Positions 47,754-57,254 of a DNA stretch of 64,000 bases are shown piece after piece. The notes under the pieces are model-generated. The model did not search any database. It worked only from the letters and a program-made list of their open reading frames with translations, and was not told the DNA's origin. Source of the DNA: Hormoscilla sp. GM7CHS1pb (GTDB taxonomy: Bacteria; Cyanobacteriota; Cyanobacteriia; Cyanobacteriales; Desertifilaceae); assembly GCA_014323675.1 (NCBI GenBank), contig JACONN010000003.1, forward strand, positions 744,001-808,000. Direction: 5' to 3'. Both the position numbers and the translations under genes were made by a program. Each line of letters starts with the position of its first letter. The stretch's first letter is position 1.

Positions 47754-48962
47754 ATGGAAGATTTACCCCAGTTAACAGGTCCGGCGGCGGTGGTAATGGT
47801 GGTGAATGGTGCCCCAATTACCATATCAGTTAACGGCACAAATGCCCCAATTACCTCTGGTAACTTTGTCAATCTAGTGGAACGAGGCTTTTACAACCAA
47901 ATTTCCTTTCACCGAGTGGTACGGGAACCAAATCCGTTTGTGGTGCAAGCTGGAGATCCGCAAAGCAGAGACCCGAATTTTCCCGTCGATCAGCTGGGAA
48001 CAGCGGGTTTTATTGACCCGGTAACCGGTCAGGAACGCCGAATTCCTTTAGAAATTCAACCTGTAGGGGCAGCATTACCGATCTACAGTCAAACTTTCTC
48101 TCAGGCGGGAATAACGGCTGCGCCAGTGTTGCCAAATGTTCGCAGTGCGATCGCGATGGCGCGGGTGGGCGATAATCCTGATTCAGCCTCGTCCCAGTTC
48201 TTTATTAATTTGGCAGATAATCCTTTCCTGGACGGAGACTTTGCTGTCTTCGGGAACGTGACCCAAGGAATGGATGTGGTTGACCAAATTCAACAGGGAG
48301 ATATCCTTCTCTATGCTGGGGTAACGTCCGGCATAATCTCGGGTCGAGTTTCGTCTCTGATTACCGATGCTGTGCTGCTGAACAATTTGGTGAATGCTAG
48401 CAATGCTATCAAAGTCCCGGTTCTCACTAACTCCAGAACTGATGGCAACGAGGTGATTCAACTGGCGACAAGCGATCGGGGAATTCTAGCTTTAGATGGC
48501 ATTGATAATGTCGTTGGTTCCGATAACTCTGATGTGGTTAACGGTAATCGCGATGACGATATCATTGAAGGTGGTGCTGGGGATGATTTTCTCCGGGGCG
48601 GAAAAGGGAATGATACTTTAATTGGCAGCAGCGGTAACGATTATTTGGTGGGAGATTTGGGTTTGGATATCCTCACTGGTGGCAGCGATGCAGATACTTT
48701 TATCTTGCGCACCTTTGCCGCTGAGACTGACGTGGATGCTGCCGATCGCATTTCTGATTTTAATACCGGGGAAGGCGATCGGGTGGCGATCGCGGGGGAT
48801 ATCGGTCTAACAGATTTAGTATTTAATGCCTCGGGCAATGACACGATAATTCAACTGACTAATGGCGACATTTTGGGTTTAGTGCAAAATGCCGCCACGG
48901 ACATCGTGCAGAATGCTACATTCATAGTGAGTAGCGGGGATTTGGCGATGACTATTGGTTAG
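47754..48962 (+). CDS. cyclophilin-RTX fusion protein, copy 2 (intact)
   Basis: 402 residues, nearly identical to copy 1 over the first 200. PPIase domain: GFYNQISFHRVV, VVQAGDPQSRDPNFPVD, MARVGDNPDSASSQFFINL, NPFLDGDFAVFGNV. Then RTX repeats (DDDIIEGGAGDDFLRGGKGN, DTLIGSSGNDYLVGD) and a C-terminal domain VAIAGDIGLTDLVFNASGND of the type that ends cyanobacterial RTX proteins. A likely -10 box (TATAAT, 47719-47724) is 30 bases upstream. Predicted secreted, calcium-binding prolyl isomerase; the role of the isomerase outside the cell is not known. Confidence 0.88.
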   Translation: MEDLPQLTGPAAVVMVVNGAPITISVNGTNAPITSGNFVNLVERGFYNQISFHRVVREPNPFVVQAGDPQSRDPNFPVDQLGTAGFIDPVTGQERRIPLEIQPVGAALPIYSQTFSQAGITAAPVLPNVRSAIAMARVGDNPDSASSQFFINLADNPFLDGDFAVFGNVTQGMDVVDQIQQGDILLYAGVTSGIISGRVSSLITDAVLLNNLVNASNAIKVPVLTNSRTDGNEVIQLATSDRGILALDGIDNVVGSDNSDVVNGNRDDDIIEGGAGDDFLRGGKGNDTLIGSSGNDYLVGDLGLDILTGGSDADTFILRTFAAETDVDAADRISDFNTGEGDRVAIAGDIGLTDLVFNASGNDTIIQLTNGDILGLVQNAATDIVQNATFIVSSGDLAMTIG

Positions 48963-48972
48963 AGAGTGATAG

Positions 48973-48996
48973 GGTGGGCATTGCCCACCTTTCTTT
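48973..48996 (+). terminator. intrinsic terminator after copy 2
   Basis: Perfect stem GGTGGGCA/TGCCCACC with a one-base loop centre, followed by TTTCTTTCT, ten bases after the stop codon. Confidence 0.8.
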
Positions 48997-49057
48997 CTAT
49001 GATAATATCAATAGGTGAGTTCTAGGATCTGTCCCCCACAAGCTGTCGAACTCATGT

Positions 49058-49362
49058 TAAACTGCTAGCAGCAGCACCGAGTAAACGCCTGCACCGACAA
49101 GGAAAGACCAGAAGTAACTTTCGCGATGTTCGGGGATTTCTTCTTTGAGGACATTTTAGGATTATCCCCCCAGCTACGAAAGCCCAGAGAATCGCGATCG
49201 CCACCTAGTCAAGATGTATTGATTGTCCCAGCACCCAGCCCAAAATAATCGCGCCTGCTAACACCCAGCACCCAGCCCAAAATAATCGCGCCTGCTTGTG
49301 ATGTTCTCGCAAGCTATAGTCGTTGACAATGAACAAACAGCAGCAAGGCGCTAACTAAGCCA
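49058..49362 (-). pseudogene. remnant of a small membrane protein gene
   Basis: Piecing two frames together gives a hydrophobic protein end: GLVSALLLF, IVNDYSLREHHKQARLFWAG, GAIILGWVLGQSIHLD, stop, VAIAILWAFVAGGIIL, a shift, then NVLKEEIPEHRESYFWSFLV and GAGVYSVLLLAV with a stop at 49058-49060. The GGIILNVLKEE...ES.FW.F...G pattern is a conserved C-terminus of a cyanobacterial multi-spanning protein. A 34-bp tandem duplication (about 49226-49291) adds to the damage. Confidence 0.65.
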
Positions 49363-49376
49363 TGTTCTTCCGCATT

Positions 49377-52100
49377 TTATCTGTTTATTGCCAGTTGGGA
49401 TCGAGCCCCAAGGTCTTCCTTAATCAGTTGAGGGATTTTGCCCTGACCTTCATATTCGCTGCATTGCCCGATCAGCTTTGCTACCAAACCCGTCCAACCC
49501 GTTTGATGATTCGCTCCAATGCCCGCACCATTATCGCCGTGGAAATATTCGTAAAACAGAATCAAATCCCGCCAGTGAGGGTCCGTTTGGAACTTTTCCG
49601 TGCCGCCATAAACTGGTCGCCTCCCCGATGAGTCGCGCCTAAAAATATTGCTCAATCGCTTGGATATTTCTGCCGCGACTTCCCAAAGATTCATCATCTG
49701 ACCGGAACCCGTAGGACATTCCACCTTAAAGTCATCGCCGAGGTAGAAGTGAAACCGCTGGAGGGATTCTATTAGCAGGTAATTCACCGGCATCCACACG
49801 GGACCGCGCCAGTTAGAATTGCCGCCAAATAACGGCGTACTAGACTCAGCCGGTTCGTAGTCTACCCGGTATTCCTCTCCATTAACGTAAAAGATGTAGG
49901 GATTTTCTAAATGGAAGCGGGAAAGCGCCCGAATACCCCAGGGACCGAAAAATTCATTTTCATCCAGCAGTTTTGCCAGGATGCATCGCAACTTATCTTC
50001 TGTAACAACATTTTTGGGCGTTACGTAGCAAAGCGCTAGCATTCTCCGCGCCCCAACGCCACGTGTTTCCATACAGGCGACATTGCGTTTCAAGTCATAA
50101 CGATTTTGGATGAACCACTCTAACCGTTTTTTGAAATTAGGGAGCTTATTTAAAACCTCCGGTTCCAGAGTCGTTACTGCAAATAGCGGAATTAGCCCCA
50201 CCATAGAACGCACTTTCAAGCGTATTTGCTCCTGGTTGGGCAGGTGCAGCACGTCATAGAAAAATCTATCTTCCAGGTCCCACAATTGAGTATTATTTTC
50301 CCCTATCTTGTTCATGGCATCGGCAATATAGAGAAAATGCTCGAAGAATTTGCTGGCGATATCTTCATAGACGGGATTGTCTTGGGCTAATTCTAGAGCA
50401 ATAGTCAGCATATTCAGGCAGTACATTCCCATCCAGCTTGTACCGTCCGCTTGTTCGATGTGTCCGCCAGTTGGTAGTTCCGAACTGCGATCGAATACCC
50501 CAATATTGTCTAACCCCAGGAAACCTCCTTCAAAGATGTTCTTGCCCTCCAGATCCTTGCGATTCACCCACCAGGTGAAATTGAGCAGTAATTTCTGGAA
50601 AACTCGCTCTAAAAATTGCTTGTCAGTACGACCAGACATTTTCCGCTCGATTTTGTAAACCCGCCAGGTTGCCCAAGCATGAACGGGAGGATTTACGTCA
50701 CTAAAATTCCATTCGTAAGCAGGAATTTGACCGTTGGGATGCATGTACCATTCTCGCGTCATTAAGTCTAGCTGACGCTTGGCAAATTCCGGGTCGATCA
50801 TTGCTAAGGGAATGGCGTGGAATGCTAAATCCCAAGCAGCAAACCAGGGATATTCCCATTTGTCGGGCATGGAAAGAATGTCGTCATTATGTAAGTGAAT
50901 CCATTCCGCGTTTCTGTTGCCCTTGCGTTCTGCTGGCGGTATCGGGGTATCTGGATCCCCTTTTAGCCAGTCTTCAACGATATAATGAAAATACTGCTTT
51001 GTCCACAACATCCCTGCAAATGCTTGCCGTTGAATGTTGCGATCGTCTTCACTCATCTGGAAGGGCGAAATGCGCTGATAAAATTCATTTGCTTCGGAGA
51101 TTCTTGTTAGGAATGTCCTGTCGAATTCCTTGCCCAATGGTTGGTTGGGGCGATCGCTCAGTCGCAGTTTAATTGTTTGACTCTGGCTGGCACCAATTTC
51201 TAAGATATAATTTGCCGATACTTTGGTGCCAGTGTTCGCGGGATTGACGGCATCTTTCTGACCCTTGACTACATAATTGTGGATGCCGTCTTTGACGTAT
51301 GGAGATGGGTTTTCTGAACCGAATGCTCGTTGGTAGTTAGTTTCGTTTTCTGTAAACAAAAGTTCTGTCGGACCCCCACAATAGAGATAGCGTTGTCCTA
51401 GGGTTGGGTGCGAGGCTTCGACAACACCGGGTTGAATTAATTTCAGATTTGGTTTGGGTGCTTTAGAGTTCCAAGACCAGGTATTGCGGAACCAAAGGGT
51501 GGGTAATAAATGTAATGTTTTTGTTTCCGGTCCGCGATTGATTGCCGTAATTTGAATGAGAATATCTTCGGGCCCCGCTTTGGCATATTCTACAAAAACA
51601 TCAAAGTAGCGGTCTTCTTTAAATACACCCGTGTCCAACAGTTCAAATTCTAACGTGCGGCGATCGCGCCTTTGATTCTCTTCGACCAACCAATCATAAG
51701 GATAAGCCCCTTGGGGATATTTGTACAGACCCTTCATGTAGGAATGAGTTGGGGTACTGTCAAGATAGAAATAATAGTCTTTCACGTCCTCCCCATGATT
51801 TCCTTGACTTCCTGTCAAGCCAAATATCCGTTCTTTCAGCATGGGGTCTTCGCCATTCCAGAGGGCGATCGCGAAACACAGTCGCTGGTGGTTATCAGAA
51901 ATTCCCAATATCCCATCTTCTCCCCAGCGATAAGCGCGGTAATGGGATTGTTCGTGGGTAAAATAGTCCCAAGCTGCACCGTCAGGGCTATAATCTTCCC
52001 GCACCGTTCCCCACTGTCGTTCGCTTAAATAGGGACCCCAACGTTTCCAATAAGCTTGGCGGTTTCTGTCTGCTTCTAGTCTTTTTTCTTCCTGAGTCAT
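49377..52100 (-). CDS. GH63/MGH1-like glucosidase
   Basis: 907 residues. Relative of bacterial mannosylglycerate/oligosaccharide glucosidases with an (alpha/alpha)6 barrel. Conserved stretches: [23 protein letters not shown] near the N-terminus, [24 protein letters not shown] (catalytic-domain acid), [46 protein letters not shown] and [20 protein letters not shown]. Predicted cytoplasmic inverting hydrolase of alpha-glucosides. Length matches the cyanobacterial family (about 890-910). Complete. Confidence 0.9.
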   Translation of the reverse strand: MTQEEKRLEADRNRQAYWKRWGPYLSERQWGTVREDYSPDGAAWDYFTHEQSHYRAYRWGEDGILGISDNHQRLCFAIALWNGEDPMLKERIFGLTGSQGNHGEDVKDYYFYLDSTPTHSYMKGLYKYPQGAYPYDWLVEENQRRDRRTLEFELLDTGVFKEDRYFDVFVEYAKAGPEDILIQITAINRGPETKTLHLLPTLWFRNTWSWNSKAPKPNLKLIQPGVVEASHPTLGQRYLYCGGPTELLFTENETNYQRAFGSENPSPYVKDGIHNYVVKGQKDAVNPANTGTKVSANYILEIGASQSQTIKLRLSDRPNQPLGKEFDRTFLTRISEANEFYQRISPFQMSEDDRNIQRQAFAGMLWTKQYFHYIVEDWLKGDPDTPIPPAERKGNRNAEWIHLHNDDILSMPDKWEYPWFAAWDLAFHAIPLAMIDPEFAKRQLDLMTREWYMHPNGQIPAYEWNFSDVNPPVHAWATWRVYKIERKMSGRTDKQFLERVFQKLLLNFTWWVNRKDLEGKNIFEGGFLGLDNIGVFDRSSELPTGGHIEQADGTSWMGMYCLNMLTIALELAQDNPVYEDIASKFFEHFLYIADAMNKIGENNTQLWDLEDRFFYDVLHLPNQEQIRLKVRSMVGLIPLFAVTTLEPEVLNKLPNFKKRLEWFIQNRYDLKRNVACMETRGVGARRMLALCYVTPKNVVTEDKLRCILAKLLDENEFFGPWGIRALSRFHLENPYIFYVNGEEYRVDYEPAESSTPLFGGNSNWRGPVWMPVNYLLIESLQRFHFYLGDDFKVECPTGSGQMMNLWEVAAEISKRLSNIFRRDSSGRRPVYGGTEKFQTDPHWRDLILFYEYFHGDNGAGIGANHQTGWTGLVAKLIGQCSEYEGQGKIPQLIKEDLGARSQLAINR

Positions 52101-52144
52101 GGTTTTATCAGTTTTCCCTTGTTACTGTTTGCAACTTAGGGGGA

Positions 52145-52410
52145 TTAGGTAGCGATCGCCAAAATGGTATAAGACAATTTCAACCTCTGACAGCGATAAG
52201 CCCCTTCAGGAATCCCGATATCCGCCAGAATCAATTCTCCCGTTTTTTCTGGTAAAAGACCTGTTTTCGGTAGCCCTAGGGTCATCGTCCAACTTCATAA
52301 AATCCCCTGGAGCCTCTCCCGTAGTATAATCGACACCTGATGGAACATCTAGAGATAAAATGGGCGCCTTTATAATATTTGTCCAGTTGATTAATTCCCG
52401 TGCAACTCCC
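52145..52410 (-). pseudogene. remnant of NAD(P)H-hydrate epimerase gene (YjeF N-domain end)
   Basis: Read in two frames: GVARELINWTNIIKAPILSL, DVPSGVDYTTGEAPGDFMK, then after a shift LGLPKTGLLPEKTGEL, ILADIGIPEGAYRCQRL, with a stop at 52145-52147. SLDVPSGVD..TGE and L.LPK.GLL....G...LADIGIP are signatures of the epimerase that repairs hydrated NAD(P)H. Only the last about 80 residues remain; the upstream part is lost. Confidence 0.7.
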
Positions 52411-52586
52411 CCCCGTCATACTTGGCAACCTGTTCTACGACAAATTTAGCAACCTATTCGCTCATGGGATCCTGACGCCACATCAACTACATAATGCTGT
52501 ACCGTTACATAAGACTTACCCAAAGTTACCCACAGGTTGACATCGAAGGCAACTTACTTCCTGCTTCACTCTGGTAGTGTCGGCAC

Positions 52587-53607
52587 TCATCCAGTCCACA
52601 GGCTAATACCACCTAACTGGCGGCTTGCTCTAAATTCAACGATGCGTTCCGCGTCTCCCATGTCACATTCAAACCCGCAGTTGTCGCACCGGAAAACCCG
52701 CTCAGATAAAGGCATTTCGTCTTTGGAGGTGTGACACTGAGAGCAGGTTTTGGTTGAAGGATACCATCGGTCAACCACAATTAAGGTCGATCCATACAAC
52801 TGACATTTGTACTCCAACTGCCGTCTGAACTCATAAAAGCCCATATCCTGAATGGCTTTAGCTAGTTTGTGATTAGCCATCATACCGGACACATTGAGAT
52901 TCTCTATTCCTATTCGGCTGTGGTTCTTAGCTAAATAGGTCGTGAGCTTGTGCAATATGTCTTTACGGATGTTGGCTATCTTATGGCTGCGCCACGCACC
53001 CTCAAAAACCTCACCAGTTGATAGAACGGCTAGCGTTTTTATACCTAAATCTACTCCTACTACAGGATGAGGTTTTGGGTAGTTGACTGGCTCAACTTCC
53101 AGCCTAAAACTGATAAACCATCGGTCAGCAGTCCTAGATATGGTTACAGACTTTGGTTGAGAACAGATGAAGATGGGTAGTCGCTCATGTGTCCTTAGCC
53201 AACCGATCTTAGGGACTTTAATTCTAAAATGGTCAAGCTTGATGGAGCCATCTAGGGTGAAGCTGTCAGCGCGACCTTTCTTTTTGAACCTGGGTGGTTT
53301 GCTCGTCTTTTTGAATGCCCGTTTCCAAGCTTCAGCTAGCTGTCTCAGGGCATATTGCGGGGCGAAGAAGCTTACCTCGTAGTACCAGGGATACTCAGGT
53401 TTGACCAGGGTTACCAGCCATTTATGCAGGTCAATCGCTGTCGGAAACTTGATTTTATCCTCTGGATTGTCCCGATTATGGTCGAGTATCTGCAAGGTTC
53501 AAATTCAGTCCCCAGTTCCAAGCGTGACGGGCAACACCCGCGTGTTTGGCTAATAGCGTGCGTTGCTTATTGTTTAGTTTGAGCTGGGTTTTCAAACCGT
53601 ATAGCAT
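52587..53607 (-). pseudogene. tnpB: TnpB (IS200/IS605-type RuvC nuclease), frameshifted
   Basis: The natural start is the ATG at 53607: LYGLKTQLKLNNKQRTLLAK, HAGVARHAWNWGLNL. A shift near 53505 breaks the frame; the next frame continues QILDHNRDNPEDKIKFPTAI. Catalytic RuvC Asp in VVGVDLGIKTLAVLS, Glu in RIGIENLNVSGM, and a zinc ribbon CSQCHTSKDEMPLSERVFRC followed by CDNC. At the third catalytic Asp the frame is lost again: ECD continues MGDAERIVEF, while another frame gives the expected ASLNLEQAAS and a stop at 52613. No tnpA is nearby. Confidence 0.85.
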
Positions 53608-53709
53608 ACATCCTCCACAACTTTTGCCATGCTATAAATAAGCTTCTTGTTTTTGTTGGAGCACCACGATTATTACCCAATCCGGTAATAATGTCCAGAG
53701 CGGTCCAAT

Positions 53710-53793
53710 GATTTAGTTACAGCCTCTTACCCTCAAAGCTGCGCTCAAGGTTTGGGCTCAAGCTTCGTCATCCTCCACTAACAAAAGTCTCAT
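53710..53793 (-). pseudogene. response-regulator N-terminal fragment
   Basis: From the ATG at 53793: RLLLVEDDEA, an in-frame TGA (53758-53760), then AQTLSAALRVRGCN. LLLVEDDE..AQ.L...L is the start of a CheY-like receiver domain with its acidic pair. Only about 24 residues are recognisable. Confidence 0.55.
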
Positions 53794-53803
53794 AACCTTT
53801 GCT

Positions 53804-53834
53804 CGATGTCTCCTGGGTAGTACGTTCCCAGGAG
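53804..53834. repeat. partial copy of the CGATGTCTCCTGGG palindromic element
   Basis: CGATGTCTCCTGGGTAGTAC followed by GTTCCCAGGAGA. Same sequence as the left half of the element inside the CHAT gene at 63573-63637, with the centre deleted. Confidence 0.75.
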
Positions 53835-53865
53835 AAAATGCTCAATCCTGAACCCTAGGCAACAG

Positions 53866-55143
53866 CTATCTTGGTGGACGCCGCCGTTGCAGAAAATCAG
53901 GAATATCCAATCCTGGTTTTTTTTCTGGCTCCGTCGTCGGCCCTGGTTTGGTTCTGGTAATTGGTCGCGGTTCCACATTAGCTACTCGCTCTCGACTAAC
54001 TGGTGGGGCTTGCACTTCACCAGTGAAACCAGTAGCGATCACAGTAATTCTGACTTCACCCTCAACGCGGTCATCAATCACCGCACCAAAAATAATATTG
54101 GCGTTAGGATCTACCGCTTCGTAAATCACCTCAGCTGCTGCATTCACCTCATGCAAAGTCAGGTCACTACCGCCAGTAATGTTAAAAACCACCCCTTTAG
54201 CACCAGAAATCGAGGTTTCCAGCAATGGGGAAGAAATTGCGGCATAAGCGGCCTCACTAGCTCGGGATTTGCCCGAACCGCCTCCGATACCCATCAGGGC
54301 CGAGCCAGCATCTGCCATTACCGCTCGGATATCGGCAAAGTCTACATTAACTAGACCAGGAACTGTAATGATATCGGAAATCCCTTGTACCCCTTGGCGT
54401 AGAATGTCATCAGCCACGCGAAATGCTTCTTGGACTGGGGTCTGTTCTGAAATCGCCGATAATAGCTTATTGTTCGGGATGATAATCAGGGTGTCTACCC
54501 GGCTTTTCAAGGCTTCAATACCTTCATCGGCTTGGCTCGTGCGACGCCGTCCTTCAAAGGTAAACGGGCGAGTCACTACCCCCACTGTCAAGGAGCCCAT
54601 TTCCTTTGCCACTTCCGCCACGATCGGGGCTGCACCGGTGCCCGTCCCACCTCCCATGCCAGCTGTGATAAAAACTAGGTCTGCACCTTCTAAGGCGATC
54701 GCCAGTTCTTCCCGAGACTCTTCAGCTGCCTTTTGACCGATGGCCGGATGTCCACCAGCCCCCAGTCCTCGGGTCAGCTTTTGTCCTATTTGCAGGCGTT
54801 TGGACGCTGCTGAGTTTACTAATGCTTGGGCATCCGTGTTGATTGTCCAAAATTCTACACCGGCAACTTCGCTAGCGATCATGCGGTTGACAGCATTGCC
54901 GCCACCCCCACCAACGCCAATCACTTTGATTTTAGCTATGCTACTGGGCACTATATTGTCATTTAATGCTTCTTCTGCAAGCCAGCGGCCATCCCGCGAC
55001 TGGGCCATTTGGAATCCAGCGTTGCCAAATGGGTTGGCAGGCGTAGCCGTGTCCACTGCCTTTGAATAGGTAGATTTCTTTTCGCCATTGGAGCTTATAT
55101 TAGTAAGCGGTAGCTGAGTCTGATTAGCAGGTGTCATAGGCAA
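53866..55143 (-). CDS. ftsZ: cell division protein FtsZ
   Basis: 425 residues. Tubulin-like GTPase: [17 protein letters not shown], the GTP signature [28 protein letters not shown] in the nucleotide pocket, the T7 loop [10 protein letters not shown], then a short linker and the conserved C-terminal peptide [13 protein letters not shown] used to bind division partners such as SepF and ZipN. It polymerises at mid-cell to form the division ring. The upstream 60-residue N-terminal extension is usual in filamentous cyanobacteria. ftsQ lies upstream on the same strand, and a strong promoter is between them. Confidence 0.98.
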   Translation of the reverse strand: MPMTPANQTQLPLTNISSNGEKKSTYSKAVDTATPANPFGNAGFQMAQSRDGRWLAEEALNDNIVPSSIAKIKVIGVGGGGGNAVNRMIASEVAGVEFWTINTDAQALVNSAASKRLQIGQKLTRGLGAGGHPAIGQKAAEESREELAIALEGADLVFITAGMGGGTGTGAAPIVAEVAKEMGSLTVGVVTRPFTFEGRRRTSQADEGIEALKSRVDTLIIIPNNKLLSAISEQTPVQEAFRVADDILRQGVQGISDIITVPGLVNVDFADIRAVMADAGSALMGIGGGSGKSRASEAAYAAISSPLLETSISGAKGVVFNITGGSDLTLHEVNAAAEVIYEAVDPNANIIFGAVIDDRVEGEVRITVIATGFTGEVQAPPVSRERVANVEPRPITRTKPGPTTEPEKKPGLDIPDFLQRRRPPR

Positions 55144-55270
55144 TTTAGTAATGTCTAGTCAATGACGCTGGTATGAGCGCAGCAGAAGACGGCGGTTTAT
55201 GTCACATGGTAGCCTAAGGGCCACGGCATATTCAGCCAACAGTCTCTCAGAGTACTGTCACTTGACCTGC

Positions 55271-55299
55271 ATTATATGCTAGTCTAGCGTGCTTGTCAA
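55271..55299 (-). promoter_or_regulatory. sigma70-type promoter of ftsZ
   Basis: On the minus strand: TTGACA (55299-55294), a 17-base spacer and TATAAT (55276-55271). Transcription would start near 55264, leaving a leader of about 120 bases before the ftsZ ATG at 55143. It lies in the 184-base gap after ftsQ, so ftsZ can be expressed independently. Confidence 0.85.
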
Positions 55300-55327
55300 G
55301 TTACAGGTAAGTTCGGTTATGTGTATT

Positions 55328-56131
55328 CTATTTTACTGTATCTGACTTCATTTGAATTGAAGGTGAGGCGGGATTGGTGAGGTCAATGTAAGCAATTTGG
55401 CTATAATTTATCTGTGCTGGCAGTTGCTGCATTTGAGCTAGAGTCAAAATTTGAGTGGCAAACTGCGTTGACATTGAGCCAACATGAACTATCCCGATCT
55501 CTGTGTTCAAAATTATATTTCTGGGGTTTTGCCAATCTATTGTCAATATTTTCACTGAACAGCGGCTGATTGCTTGATACACTGCTTCCCAGTGAGGTTG
55601 ATATTGCTCTGGTGAACCGATGACTGTGAGGTTGGGTAATGGAAATGACCCATTGACATTAGTATAGCTGTCTTTTGGCATCAACACCCCCTGTGAGTCT
55701 AGTAATCCTAGCATCTTTGGCTGTCCTGTCTCCTTAACGGCGATCGCCACTGGCTCTCGTTCGAGTACCTCGATTATCAGCCTGGGCGGTAATAGATGGC
55801 GACTGACTGTTGCCCTTGCGATCGGGGCTTTTGCGGACAGCCAAAGAGCAATCTCTTGGGGTTGCAGCCGAAACAGGGACTGGGGATAGTCGATCGGTAG
55901 CGCCTTATGAATCGCCGACCTTGAGAGCAATTTATTGCCAGCGATCTCTACCTGCTCTGGTTGACGGATCACCCAACCGGGCTGGGCGATCGCCCAGACA
56001 ACACCGCCAGCTATGCCGCTGACTGCTACTGTGCGCCAGAGGGTCTGCAAAATTTTCAGACGCCTCGCTTGTCGCAATTTTTGACGCCGATGAGCCAATT
56101 GATCTGGAGAAACCTCTTCGATGATTGTCAT
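55328..56131 (-). CDS. ftsQ: FtsQ/DivIB-type division protein (POTRA)
   Basis: About 267 residues from the ATG at 56131 (MTIIEEVSPDQLAHRRQKLR); a longer frame reaches 56221 but its first residues look like repeat DNA. A basic cytoplasmic segment, one membrane helix (AVSGIAGGVVWAIA), then a POTRA domain (VEIAGNKLLSRSAIHKALPI, IARATVSRHLLPPRLIIEVLEREPVAI) and the FtsQ beta domain. It links FtsZ-ring proteins to periplasmic cell-wall synthesis. Directly upstream of ftsZ as in other cyanobacteria. Confidence 0.93.
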   Translation of the reverse strand: MTIIEEVSPDQLAHRRQKLRQARRLKILQTLWRTVAVSGIAGGVVWAIAQPGWVIRQPEQVEIAGNKLLSRSAIHKALPIDYPQSLFRLQPQEIALWLSAKAPIARATVSRHLLPPRLIIEVLEREPVAIAVKETGQPKMLGLLDSQGVLMPKDSYTNVNGSFPLPNLTVIGSPEQYQPHWEAVYQAISRCSVKILTIDWQNPRNIILNTEIGIVHVGSMSTQFATQILTLAQMQQLPAQINYSQIAYIDLTNPASPSIQMKSDTVK

Positions 56132-56238
56132 CAATATCTTACGCGCTCGATGCACAAGTGGGGTCGCACGCTCCGGGAACCCTCCGCTACTCGCCGTACC
56201 CCTTGTCGCGCATCGCCACATGATTCTAGCTTTGGGAG

Positions 56239-56496
56239 CTATGGGTGTGATATGATTATAAGGGATAAAACTCGATATTTGTATTTTTCCGGCGACGAAT
56301 GGCTGCCAGATAGCTTCACTGGGTCAATGCCAGCTTTATCCAGGATCGTCTTGGCAATGCCGTCCTGTTCTAACATGGCGATCGTCACATGTTCTACCTC
56401 CAACTGCTGATGTTTTCCGCGACGGGCAACATCCTGGGAGTTGACGATCGCTTCCCAAGCTTTATCTGTAAATTTACTGGAGTCTGTCGGCTGCAT
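56239..56496 (-). pseudogene. clpB: ClpB N-terminal fragment, part 1
   Basis: From the ATG at 56496: QPTDSSKFTDKAWEAIVNSQ, EVEHVTIAMLEQDGIAKTIL, DKAGIDPVKL, the first about 62 residues of the ClpB disaggregase N domain. After KL (base 56311) the sequence turns foreign and stops at 56239. The exactly following residues of ClpB are found at 59854-59690. Confidence 0.85.
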
Positions 56497-57254
56497 CGCT
56501 TGAACTGTGATGCTATTAGCTATCAGCTTACCAAAAATCAAGGATTAACACTGCCACCAGTCAGGGGGCTTACCGTATAACTCTAAGAACTGCTGAGTGT
56601 CGTCCGCCAGATGGTCAATTGCCCATTGTCTTACTTCTGGATCCCAGGTTGGTCTAGCGTCAATCTTTCTGCTCAATCTTCTTGCTAGCGGCTTCGTCAG
56701 CGTTTCCGGCAATTTTTTAGTTATCCGATATAAAGGCTTGACTCGCGACAGATACTGCTGGAGTTTTCCAGGAAAATACCGACCAACACTTTTATTCTGA
56801 TACTCTATCGAATTGTGAATCAGCACCTTGGGTTCTAGACCCAAGAACTCGAAGCATTTTTCTATAGTAGCCTCTTGCTGAGCCACCAAGTCTTTTAAGA
56901 ACAGCACCAGGATCTGATCGTCCCGGAAGTATTTTCTGTAGGCACTGATCTGCTTCCAATACTTGCTATATTCGATATAGGCAGGATCTTGGATAATTCT
57001 CAGATTGAAAGACCATATCCTGAGATGGAGGTCCCTCTGGTTTATCTTCCTACATAAATGCATCCAATGTGACTCCATCCGCATCAAGGGGTCGCGGGTG
57101 ATATAAATAAGTTTTGCATCTGGCAAGTGCTTGGCTATACTGGGAGCGCTAAAACTCGAATTGTAGGTGTATGAAGTGCTGGCTTCGCCAATTACTTTTT
57201 TGTCTTTACCCTTCACGAACAGCGATTCATACCTGTCCCACCTCTGCTCGTCAA

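Noticed and set aside
52145..52586. Possible omega RNA next to tnpB
   Set aside because: The region just beyond the TnpB end is the epimerase remnant and shows no clear structured RNA or element end by eye; it cannot be called without folding and comparison.
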